NCBI GenBank assembly: GCA_026008535.1
Contig: BRKX01000017.1
Coordinates: forward strand, 9,378,501 to 9,442,500
DNA: 64,000 bases
Source: Perilla frutescens
Lineage: Eukaryota; Streptophyta; Magnoliopsida; Lamiales; Lamiaceae
Direction of reading: 5' to 3'
Shown in pieces: positions 55,514 to 64,000 of this stretch. The translations under genes and the position numbers were made by a program. The number at the start of each line of letters is the position of its first letter. Positions within the stretch are counted from its first letter, which is position 1. The notes below the pieces were generated by a model. It ran no database searches. It was not told the DNA's origin and saw only the letters and a list, made by a program, of their open reading frames with translations.

Positions 55514-56437
55514 ATGCTCCCCATGGGCTGTACACCATATACACCAAATTCTCGCCATCTCTATCACAACAACAACATGATCATACCTGAGTTTGAAGGT
55601 CTATACTATCCCGACCTCTATTTGGATTGGGAACGCAAAGTAGATAAACTTTTTGAGTGCTATGACTTCCCTGAGAAAAAGAAAGCGCAGCTAGTTTCAT
55701 CAAAGTTTAAAGGTTACGCAGCAACATGGTGGGAATTACAGCAGAACCGGTGCCACAGAGATCACCTTCCACCTATCGACACATGGCGTGAGTTGAAAGA
55801 TTTGATGCGGAAACGCTTCATTCCAGACCACTACCAATGGAAGTTGGAGGAAAAGCTATACAAGCTTAGACAAAGAGATCGAAGTGTAAATGACTACTAC
55901 AACAAAATGATTGAAGCCATGAGACGAGCTGATATAGAAGAATATCCAGAGGATACCATGGATAGATTTCTAGCTGGTCTACGAAGGGCAATTCATGAAA
56001 GAGTAGCATTGTACCGCTTCGACGAGTTGGAGAACATGGTGGATTATGCCATCCGGATAGAAAAATGGCTAGAGGAACTAGAGATGAAGTCAAAAGAGGA
56101 GGTTCAAGTAGAGTTGAGCGTTGCCACCCATGACGATTCTACTTCCAAGGTACAAATTCTAGACTTCGTTGAAGTACCTTTTATCTCATTACCATCTGTT
56201 TCTATGTGTTTAGAAGATGAGATAGTTGAAGAAGCTAAGCCGGAAGTAGACATAATAGAATCAACGAATGAAGAGATGCCAATTTTGGAGGAGTTAGAAA
56301 ATTGCAATTTGGAAGTTTCATCCATGGAGGTTATCGATCCTACATTTTGTATGGAGAACAAACTACAAATTGTGAATTTGGAGAGCAATGTTGCAGTTGA
56401 GAAGATCAAAGAAGATGAAATGATCATGGAGTTACTG
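55514..56437 (+). pseudogene. Gag-only ORF, interrupted by the young element
   Basis: The ATG at 55514 opens 308 residues ahead of the insertion. The gag domain has IIPEFEGLYYPDLYLDWERK, GYAATWWELQQNR, WRELKDLMRKRFIPDHYQ and FLAGLRRAIHERVALYRF. It continues into a Glu/Val-rich region unlike that of the ORF at 39696. There is no zinc knuckle. The frame is interrupted at 56438 by a complete element with a GTTAC duplication; on the far side (62016-62109) the same frame continues for about 30 residues to a stop. Before that insertion this was an intact, non-autonomous gag-type ORF of about 340 residues. Confidence 0.85.
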
Positions 56438-57518
56438 ATGTGACTCGGGACCTATGGGACACGACACGGATGAAAAGACGCGGAAGCAAGGAACGGAACA
56501 ACGTCGGATGCGTAAGGGATCAATACGAACAAAGAGAAAACAAGAAAAGACTCGACTAGAAACGAACAAGACTCGAACGGATAAAGAACTTACTAGAAAT
56601 CGAAGATACGAACTATGACTCGATGAACACACTTGATACGTCTAAGGGTGGCTGGAATCTGATGGTGAACGACGGCGGATGGCGGTGGAGTGTTGGTGAT
56701 GGCGGCGGTGGTTTGGTAGAAGGATAGGACAGATCGGTGAACCCGTGTTGAATCAACCCGAACGCACTCGTCTAACTTCTCCGGATAGAAATTCTCCCAA
56801 GTACTTGATAAATACCCTGAAGAACTTAAATAAGACTATTGATTTGCTAGAACAATAGAATATATGATAAATGGGTGATCAACCAAAGGATCGTGAGACA
56901 ATTGAGAAATTAACTCTTTATTTCATGCAACGTCTGATTTATGAATGTCACAGGGTGCTCCTATTTATAGGAGACATTATGAACGAAAATTAACCCTAAT
57001 TAACTAGATAAACATCAAAAAATACTAATCCTAATCAATCTAGGATAAAATCAAAAGATACCAAAAATAAGATAACAAAAATCTATCTAAATCTAACTAG
57101 ATAAGGATAAATCCTAACTAACTTTGGGCCTCTTATTTTCGCCACTTTTGGACCTTTAATAACACAATATGGGCTGCAATATATCATAAATAATTCGTGG
57201 CCCATATGTATTATTCTTGTCACCTTTGCATGAAAAACAGCATCTCCCGATTTCCCATGCAAACGCGTATAACTTTTGATGTACACGTCCAAATGGCGTC
57301 ATTCTTCTTCTCACGTCTTCATGCTTCCTTCTTCATCATCTATGGATAGCATGGTGATCAATCTTGAGCTGCCCTTGACTACATCTTCATGCATTTCGAA
57401 TTTGCGACGAATAGAAGCTTGTAAATAAGCTTGCAACTTCTTAGCTCGCAAACGCGTCATTGGACCTTTAAACTGCAGCTCCGGATCATCTTCTTCTTTG
57501 CCTTGCATGACCTCATCA
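56438..57518 (-). mobile_element. 3' LTR of the young element
   Basis: It begins TGATGTGACTCGGGACC and ends GACCTCATCA. It encodes the last 68 or so residues of the 921-residue protein. A minus-strand TATAAATAGG box is at about 56962-56971. Confidence 0.95.
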
Positions 57519-60076
57519 TTCCCCCCCTGCTTAAAAGAATTCGTCCTCGAATTCGGGGACGCATCAACTTCGAACTCATCATCTGCAGAAAAGGGAGATA
57601 AGTCAGCAACATTAAATGTAGATGAACACTTATATTCACCGGGTAAATCAATGCGATATGCATTATCATTGACTCGACTCAGCACGGTGAACGGTCCATC
57701 TCCTCTTGGCATCAATTTCGATTTTCTCAAGTTAGGAAACCGTCCTGGACTCAGATGAATCCAAACGCGATCTCCAGGCTGGAAAATCACTTGCTTGCGC
57801 CGTTTATTCTTTTGAACAGCATTACGTGCGCCAACGGCTTCAATACGCGCACGTACTTTCTCATGCATCTCCTTAACTTGTTCCGCTTTTCTCGTACCTT
57901 TAACACTTGTTAGATGCTCAACAGGTAAAGGCAACAGATCATTAGGCGTTAGCGGATTAAAACCATAAACAACTTCAAATGGAGACATATTGGTAGATGA
58001 ATGCACAACGCGATTATAAGCGAATTCAGCATATGGCAAACAATCTTCCCATGATTTCAAGTTGTTTTTAACTAAAGAACGCAGCAAAGTACCTAAAGTG
58101 CGATTAACTACTTCAGTTTGTCCATCAGTTTGCGGATGACATGCAGTAGAAAATAACAGTTTGGTACCTAACTTACCCCATAGTACACGCCAAAAATGTG
58201 CAAGAAACTTAGAATCCCTATCACTAACAATAGTTCTAGGTATTCCATGTAAACGCACAACATGTATAAAGAACAGATTGGCAATGTGTTCAGCATCATT
58301 GGTTTTCCTACATGCAATGAAATGCGACATCTTGGAAAACCTATCAACCACAACAAATATAGAATCTCGACCAGACCTAGACCGTGGTAAACCTAATATG
58401 AAATCCATAGATAAATCAATCCACGGGGAAGACGGGGCTGGTAGAGGAGTGTATAAACCAAAAGGATGTGAAGTAGATTTCGATCTCTTACATGTAATGC
58501 ATCTACTACACACATTCTCAACATCATGCTTCATACGTGGCCAAAAGAAATGTTCATGCAGCAAGTTTAACGTTTTAGACACACCAAAGTGACCCATTAA
58601 ACCTCCCGCATGCGATTCAAGAACTAACAACTCACGCATAGAAGACTTAGGAATACACAACTGTGAACCCTTGAACAAGAAACCCTCATGCACGAAATAA
58701 CCATCAAAAGATCGAGATTTTGAGCAACAAGTCGTGTAAATCGGCGCAAAGAACTCATCACATGCATACAACTCCTTAATTGCATCAAATCCTAACATCT
58801 TAGCATGCATAAGGTTCAAGAGAACGTACCTTCTCAATAATGCTTCAGCACAGCACTCAACAAAACAATCAACTATCCAATGTGTAACATATAATGGATC
58901 GAACATGGTATAATAAACAATTATGCAATTTCCAGCATGTTCAACACTATGAATAGCTTTCGGATGAGCAATGGCAAAACACAATCTAATCAAATTCAAG
59001 TACCATTCTTGCATCTTACACTTGGTTGGAACAAACAATGACTCTCTACTATCCAACCTTTTCATGCAATTCAAGTCAAATCCAAATGTTAAATTAATTC
59101 TAAAAAGAAACATGGATTCAACTATACACATCAAATACCTATCAACGCTAGAATAGGATAGATGGTACTTACCTCTCTCGATTTCATGTAACACGTCCTT
59201 AAGATAAATAATGTGGGTGTTGGACGACTTATCTAGAACAAGCTGATCTCTAAGTTGAACATCATCATGCTCCAACTTCAGCTCTTCGTTGATCTCTTCT
59301 TGAGAGTTAGAAACTTCTTCCGAGCTGCCATCAGGGTTGGATGTAGCTATTCCAGGCTGCTCAATCTCGAACTCTCTTTTCTCGATCTGTGCATCACTAG
59401 AAAAACAATCATTAGTAGCACTGTTCTCAGAAATTAACAGATTATCTGACTTACCCGAATCAAGTGTTGGATCAATGCATATGGGTTGGGACGGAATTGT
59501 AGCTTCACTTATCATGTCTGAATTTAACTGGTGATCTGTGTTGGAGGGATTAGACGACACGTCTTGGTGTGAACAAGACTCCAATGGTGTCGAAGTAGTG
59601 CTAGGGACGGTGGCGATTGATTCGCTCTGGGTAGCTGCGGCCTTCTTTTCCCTTTCGGTTTTAAACTTTTCTTGCATCCACTTCTGATCCTTAATGACGT
59701 CCTCAGGTGCCAAAGGCATCAGTCTGATGGGTAGTCCATTCCAAGCAAAGGAATAAGTGTTGGCGTGACAATCGTGCATTGCTCCTCGATCGAATTGCCA
59801 CGGTTGACCTAGAAGAATGTGTGTTGCCTCCATAGGAATGACATCACATAAAACAGTGTCAGTATATCGACCAATAGTAAATGCGACACTTACCTGACTT
59901 GTGATTGTAAGCCGCTGCAACTTATAGGGCTTGGGATGCTTCTGTGGTACTAGGCCGAGCTTGTTCACTGCATATTGACTAATGGCGTTAAATACACTAC
60001 CACTGTCAATAATCATGGAACAAATTTTGTCTTGGATGGAGCAACGGGTGTAGAAAATATCTTCCCGTTGGTCCAT
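57311..60076 (-). CDS. Protease - unknown segment - integrase polyprotein
   Basis: An intact 921-residue ORF starting at the ATG at 60076. Residues 1-120 are an aspartic protease (IFYTRCSIQDKICSMIIDSG, LLGQPWQFDRG). About 120-230 is the usual protease-RT linker (LLISENSATNDCFSSD). About 230-408 is a segment with no recognised family, where reverse transcriptase and RNase H should be. From ALLRRYVLL at 412 the normal frame resumes with the integrase zinc region (about 488-530), catalytic core (D558, D619, E655 with 35 residues between the last two), and the C-terminal SH3-like part (GDRVWIHLSPGRFPNL). The last 68 or so residues (GPMTRLRAKKLQ) are coded by the 3' LTR. Gag is missing: the start codon MD is joined straight to the protease. 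It cannot replicate alone. Expression is not shown by sequence. Confidence 0.93.
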   Translation of the reverse strand: MDQREDIFYTRCSIQDKICSMIIDSGSVFNAISQYAVNKLGLVPQKHPKPYKLQRLTITSQVSVAFTIGRYTDTVLCDVIPMEATHILLGQPWQFDRGAMHDCHANTYSFAWNGLPIRLMPLAPEDVIKDQKWMQEKFKTEREKKAAATQSESIATVPSTTSTPLESCSHQDVSSNPSNTDHQLNSDMISEATIPSQPICIDPTLDSGKSDNLLISENSATNDCFSSDAQIEKREFEIEQPGIATSNPDGSSEEVSNSQEEINEELKLEHDDVQLRDQLVLDKSSNTHIIYLKDVLHEIERGKYHLSYSSVDRYLMCIVESMFLFRINLTFGFDLNCMKRLDSRESLFVPTKCKMQEWYLNLIRLCFAIAHPKAIHSVEHAGNCIIVYYTMFDPLYVTHWIVDCFVECCAEALLRRYVLLNLMHAKMLGFDAIKELYACDEFFAPIYTTCCSKSRSFDGYFVHEGFLFKGSQLCIPKSSMRELLVLESHAGGLMGHFGVSKTLNLLHEHFFWPRMKHDVENVCSRCITCKRSKSTSHPFGLYTPLPAPSSPWIDLSMDFILGLPRSRSGRDSIFVVVDRFSKMSHFIACRKTNDAEHIANLFFIHVVRLHGIPRTIVSDRDSKFLAHFWRVLWGKLGTKLLFSTACHPQTDGQTEVVNRTLGTLLRSLVKNNLKSWEDCLPYAEFAYNRVVHSSTNMSPFEVVYGFNPLTPNDLLPLPVEHLTSVKGTRKAEQVKEMHEKVRARIEAVGARNAVQKNKRRKQVIFQPGDRVWIHLSPGRFPNLRKSKLMPRGDGPFTVLSRVNDNAYRIDLPGEYKCSSTFNVADLSPFSADDEFEVDASPNSRTNSFKQGGNDEVMQGKEEDDPELQFKGPMTRLRAKKLQAYLQASIRRKFEMHEDVVKGSSRLITMLSIDDEEGSMKT
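57519..57535 (-). other. Polypurine tract of the young element
   Basis: The minus strand carries AAGCAGGGGGGGAA directly before the 3' LTR start. It is also translated, as KQGGN. Confidence 0.9.
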
Positions 60077-60909
60077 TTATCCTGCAAAACGAACAAACGT
60101 GAAGAAAAAGTAAAGTAGGACCTCACAATTCCTCACAAACGCTCGTGTATGTCACTCTTGATTTTTTTTTTCCACTCGTGTTTTAACTCTCAAAGATGTG
60201 GTGCACGTGTGGAGTGATTTTGGGGGTGGGTGGATCGAAACAGTCTTCTTCTTGATTAGCTCCTCTGGGTCTTCTTCAAGCTCCAACGGATAAAATCAAG
60301 CTGGAAGGTTGCTAAGAGTAGAAGTAGGCGTGTGGAATGAGTAATTCAGCTGGTGGTGTATGTGGACCACGGGTGTACGGGTGTATGGGTGTATGGGTGT
60401 ACGGGTGTACGGGTGTATGGACTATGTGGTGTATAAGGTGAACCGGGTGTATATGGAAAAGATGAGAAATTTCGAATCCCTTTAGTAATTAGGATCGAAA
60501 ATATGGGTGGATAAGGGTGGAAGATTTTATTAGATATGGATTAGGATGGAAAGATCTTGAATAGATATAGATTAGGATGAAATCTATCTAAACAAGGTAA
60601 GAAATCTAACGGATAAGGAAATAAGGATTTTGGATGTGTGAACACAATCTAAGAATCCCTAAATATATGGAACAAATCTAGAAAACAAGGAATTAAACTT
60701 GAAATCAAATAAACAATCTGATTTTCGTTTTTTTTTTTTTCGGATTTTTTTTTTTTTGACCTTTTTTTTTTTTTTTGCTATAGGGATTTCGATCCCTTTG
60801 CTCTTTTTCTCTCTTTTTTTTTTCAATGAACAATTCACGTATTACAACTCGAAAGACTCAAAACGAATAGAAATTGACGTATTGAACCACGAACGATAGA
60901 AACCAACCT
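60077..60909 (-). other. 5' leader of the young element
   Basis: About 830 bases without a significant ORF. In transcript order it contains an A-rich tract (60723-60780), a TACACCC microsatellite (60370-60425) and GTGAGGAATTGTGAGG near 60120-60136. It ends TTTTGCAGGATAAATGG at the start codon, which resembles a 3' splice site. Confidence 0.85.
60365..60425. repeat. 8-bp microsatellite in leader
   Basis: About six units of GGGTGTAC or GGGTGTAT. The homologous leader at 53385-53470 has fewer units. Confidence 0.85.
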
Positions 60910-60922
60910 GGCTCTGATACCA
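60910..60922 (-). other. Primer binding site (tRNA-iMet)
   Basis: Minus-strand TGGTATCAGAGCC, five bases inside the end of the 5' LTR. Confidence 0.92.
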
Positions 60923-60927
60923 ATTTA

Positions 60928-62010
60928 TGATGTGACTCGGGACCAATGGGACACGACACGGATGAAAAGACGCGGAAGCAAGGAACGGAACAACGTCGGA
61001 TGCGTAAGGGATCAATACGAACAAAGAGAAAACAAGAAAAGACTCGACTAGAAACGAACAAGACTCGAACGGATAAAGAACTTACTAGAAATCGAAGATA
61101 CGAACTATGACTCGATGAACACACTTGATACGTCTAAGGGTGGCTGGAATCTGATGGTGAACGACGGCGGATGGCGGTGGAGTGTTGGTGATGGCGGCGG
61201 TGGTTTGGTAGAAGGATAGGACAGATCGGTGAACCCGTGTTGAATCAACCCGAACGCACTCGTCTAACTTCTCCGGATAGAAATTCTCCCAAGTACTTGA
61301 TAAATACCCTGAAGAACTTAAATAAGACTATTGATTTGCTAGAACAATAGAATATATGATAAATGGGTGATCAACCAAAGGATCGTGAGACAATTGAGAA
61401 ATTAACTCTTTATTTCATGCAACGTCTGATTTATGAATGTCACAGGGTGCTCCTATTTATAGGAGACATTATGAACGAAAATTAACCCTAATTAACTAGA
61501 TAAACATCAAAAAATACTAATCCTAATCAATCTAGGATAAAATCAAAAGATACCAAAAATAAGATAACAAAAATCTATCTAAATCTAACTAGATAAGGAT
61601 AAATCCTAACTAACTTTGGGCCTCTTATTTTCGCCACTTTTGGACCTTTAATAACACAATATGGGCTGCAATATATCATAAATAATTCGTGGCCCATATG
61701 TATTATTCTTGTCACCTTTGCATGAAAAACAGCATCTCCCGATTTCCCATGCAAACGCGTATAACTTTTGATGTACACGTCCAAATGGCGTCATTCTTCT
61801 TCTCACGTCTTCATGCTTCCTTCTTCATCATCTATGGATAGCATGGTGATCAATCTTGAGCTGCCCTTGACTACATCTTCATGCATTTCGAATTTGCGAC
61901 GAATAGAAGCTTGTAAATAAGCTTGCAACTTCTTAGCTCGCAAACGCGTCATTGGACCTTTAAACTGCAGCTCCGGATCTTCTTCTTCTTTGCCTTGCAC
62001 GACCTCATCA
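60928..62010 (-). mobile_element. 5' LTR of the young element
   Basis: Same termini as the 3' LTR. It carries a second copy of the tail-coding sequence (61803-62010), which cannot be translated as part of the polyprotein from this position. Confidence 0.95.
61452..61461 (-). promoter_or_regulatory. TATA box of the 5' LTR
   Basis: Minus-strand TATAAATAGG, about 550 bases from the LTR start. The same box is conserved in most family-1 LTRs of the window. Confidence 0.75.
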
Positions 62011-62015
62011 GTTAC

Positions 62016-62109
62016 AACCATGTTCACAAACGGAGGATGACATCATTTTGGAAATGGATGTCGTACAAGTGGAGACTTTGCAAAATTGTTTACAATTTTG
62101 TAACCTCTT
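62016..62109 (+). pseudogene. Displaced 3' end of the gag-only ORF
   Basis: Continues the frame of 55514-56437 after one copy of the GTTAC duplication is removed, ending at a TAA in 62107-62109. It is Cys- and Glu-containing, with no recognised motif. Confidence 0.75.
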
Positions 62110-62392
62110 AATTCGAAAGTAATAGTTAATAATGGCAGTGAATTTAATTATGTACTAATGGTAGTAGTTAGTGAATTAAAATTTATAATTGTAAAATAAT
62201 TATTATTTAAAATTTGTAAATAAATAATAGAGGTAATCGGAAAAATAAAAAGGGAATATTGTGTTTGAGTTTTAATACGGGCGTTTAGTTAAACTAAGCC
62301 AAGACTGGCTGTTGTAGGCTCAAAAGAGATAGCAGAATCTGAGCAGAACCAACCCAGAGTTTAAAAGCCTTTTTGAGAGACAAATCTTTTAT
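62110..62392. other. AT-rich flank, nothing recognised
   Basis: No coding or LTR signal recognised. Probably the remaining 3' internal region of the interrupted gag-only element. Confidence 0.45.
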
Positions 62393-63492
62393 CAGGTGGG
62401 TTTTTATTATATAATAATATATTTTGGGTTATTAAGCCATGATATTTATAAAATGAATGTGATTGAATATCCAACTCATGACTGTATTTGATGTGCTCTC
62501 CTGACTCATGTAAGTCTTACTACTGTTTTTGGTGACGAAACTATAATGGTTCACGATATCGAGCCCCAAGCAAACAGGACAGTGTCCAATCTTAAGCAGC
62601 CGGGTTGTGTACACGAATCGACTCACCGTATGCGTTATAGGGGAGAGTGGCGCGCAATGATGGAACGAAAATGATTTAGTATACATGAAATTCACAAATT
62701 TTTAGTTTTAAAAGCTTTCCATGATATGCTTAAAATATGATTGGATATTTTGTTTTACAAAATGATTGTGAAGGTTTTTCTCAAAAGTACCCACTGAGTG
62801 CATTAGTACTCACGCCCAAAATCTTTTTAAATATTTTCAGGATGAGTTGCGGGATAGTGGACGGCTGTGCTAAGGCTGAATGACTATCTTTTGATGTATA
62901 TGTTTCTTTTATGGAGTCTAACTGAGAACATGCTTTCTTTTGAGTTTGAATAAATGCACTACGTTCTTTTCCGCCTACTCTGATTATTGTTATGGACTGT
63001 CCTGTTTTTCTGAATCCCGCTTACTTTCTGCTCCTGACGGGCGAAAGCCTGGCATTTATTTACTTTCTTATTCAAGCAGGCACAAGCCTAGCTTTATATT
63101 GTTTTTCATATCAAGGCAAAAGCTTGGCATTATATTGCTTTCATAACAGGCGAGAGCCTGGCATCTCTTTACTTCATGTATTTGGACAAACATTAGCCTG
63201 ACCTTCCTCATATCTAATCTATTAACAGTTAACCTTTGAACTGCTATTATATATTTACATTGAAGTTTGCCTTGATTATTCTTTCAAGGGTTCATCCCAA
63301 GAGTCAGGTATCTGGTTTGAGTTATTTTAGACGCTTCAAAAACGTGGATTGATTCAGTTATAGAGGTTATGCTGCCCAAATTTTTAGGGCACTAACCCTT
63401 GTTCTTTGATTGCTTCTGTTCAACAACCCCTTCCCCTTTCCCCCAAGTAACGCACCGGTCCCCTGCTCTTCTCCTTGGATCGGGGCGTTACA
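62393..63492 (+). mobile_element. F2 LTR, 3' part
   Basis: Matches the F2 LTR at about 30373-31619 from CAGGTGGGTTTTTATTATAT to GGATCGGGGCGTTACA. The 5' half is missing. It has one copy of the 41-bp unit and a variant hairpin array (63038-63200). Confidence 0.92.
63038..63160 (+). repeat. Hairpin array in F2 LTR, second copy
   Basis: CGGGC-GAAA-GCCTG at 63038-63051 (one G-U pair), AGGC-ACAA-GCCT at 63078-63089, a weaker AGGC-AAAA-GCTT near 63114-63125, and CAGGC-GAGA-GCCTG at 63147-63160. A fifth position (CAAAC-ATTA-GCCTG near 63186) has lost pairing. Confidence 0.8.
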
Positions 63493-64000
63493 GAGTGCGA
63501 GGTTGCAACTCTGCAAGCCTGTTATATTGTTGATTGAATCTAGTTCTTAGTATAGTCTCTCAATTGATTGTCTGAAAGCCCTAGCACATCGTCTGCACCG
63601 CACTCATCTGCTTCAAAATGAAAGGTACGTGAGTTAAAATATTTTTGAGATTCAATGATATTTATTGATTTCAAAAGGAAATGTGGATAAGGACCATTTT
63701 CCACATTCATGGTATTTATGAAAAGTCACGCCAAAGATGGTTTCTAAAGGATAATGGTATCATTTTGGACTATGTGTCCATATAATAAGGGTTATGAATG
63801 AAAGAGACTTACTGTCCATGATGGTAAAATTTTGGGACTTTGTGCCCAAATGGTATTGAATGATTATTTTGAATGGGACAGTGTGTCCATTATGTTTGAA
63901 ATGAAATATGATGTTTTAAACGGGAGTATATGTCTGTGATATGTTTTTAAAGAAAGTGTGATGATAAAAATCGATGTCCTGTGATTAGAAATGTTATAAT
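63493..64000. other. Flank of F2 LTR, unassigned
   Basis: No ORF or known element recognised, and no tRNA-iMet primer site follows the LTR end. Phrases such as GACTATGTGTCCAT, GACTTTGTGCCCA and GACAGTGTGTCCAT recur at irregular spacing. A stem AATGTGGA/TCCACATT lies near 63680-63706. Confidence 0.45.

Larger units (their letters stand above)
56438..62010 (-). mobile_element. Complete young family-1 element, non-autonomous
   Basis: A full-length LTR retrotransposon of 5573 bases on the minus strand. It is flanked by GTTAC on both sides (56433-56437 and 62011-62015). The 5' LTR is 60928-62010 and the 3' LTR is 56438-57518. The LTRs are nearly identical, with three substitutions and about two bases of length difference seen by eye. 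The primer site is intact, the leader is about 830 bases, there is one 921-residue ORF, and a polypurine tract lies at 57519-57535. Gag, reverse transcriptase and RNase H are absent, so mobilisation needed proteins from elsewhere. It is the youngest insertion I can order in the window. Confidence 0.95.

Noticed and set aside
58161..58592. 143-codon frame antisense to the integrase
   Set aside because: A shadow of the integrase coding sequence; the same shadow occurs at 34323-34583 on the opposite strand of another integrase.
60365..60425. Interstitial telomere repeat
   Set aside because: The unit is GGGTGTAY with 8-base period, not the plant telomere unit TTTAGGG.
1..64000. tRNA or rRNA genes
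   Set aside because: None recognised; the tRNA-like strings are retrotransposon primer sites of 13-14 bases.

Overview
The window is repeat-rich nuclear DNA from a flowering plant, most likely a eudicot; I cannot name the species. The evidence is an intron-rich plant-type aspartic protease gene, a plant CACTA transposon, and wall-to-wall Ty3/gypsy LTR retrotransposons with tRNA-iMet-type primer sites. Most of the 64 kb is retrotransposon in nested, inverted and recombined copies. Only one ordinary host gene appears complete: an APCB1-like membrane-anchored aspartic protease on the minus strand (10278-15503, nine exons).

Layout. 1-6881: minus-strand gypsy pol, three LTRs, a GC-rich minisatellite and a decayed Tat-type integrase. 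6882-9424: a CACTA (En/Spm-like) remnant with a broken Transposase_24-type gene, then AT-rich DNA. 9425-9822: LTR fragment. 10278-15503: protease gene. 16060-16480: fragment of a large plant glycine-rich protein gene. 17015-26420: gypsy LTRs and leaders, a long LTR of a second family (called F2 here), two solo LTRs with target-site duplications, and a CAF1-deadenylase gene fragment. 26421-31998: an F2 solo LTR nested inside another F2 solo LTR, both with perfect 5-bp duplications. 32006-49922: three decayed gag-pol bodies and many LTRs of the main family (family 1). 49923-51831: chromodomain-type (Tekay-like) remnant and old AT-rich LTRs. 51832-62392: family-1 LTRs, a gag-only reading frame, and inside it a complete young element (56438-62010). 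62393-63492: 3' part of an F2 LTR.

Family 1 has LTRs of about 1.1-1.2 kb beginning TGATG and ending CATCA, a tRNA-iMet primer site a few bases downstream, and an A-rich or T-rich leader. Its polyprotein runs through the polypurine tract into the 3' LTR, so each LTR carries the code for the last 65-90 residues, with a GP-x-TR-x-RAK motif. Canonical order, seen in broken copies, is gag (with zinc knuckle), protease, reverse transcriptase, RNase H, integrase. My best guess is the CRM or a nearby chromovirus branch.

The most interesting material is a set of non-autonomous relatives that keep long open frames. One young element (near-identical LTRs, GTTAC duplication) encodes a 921-residue protein with protease and integrase, but gag is gone and reverse transcriptase plus RNase H are replaced by about 180 residues I do not recognise. 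Two other elements encode a different gag followed by acidic filler. Together they could be a trans-complementing set that shares LTRs, primer site and leader. A second notable signal is an array of small hairpins in the F2 LTR, several closed by GNRA-type tetraloops that differ in sequence but keep the GNRA pattern.
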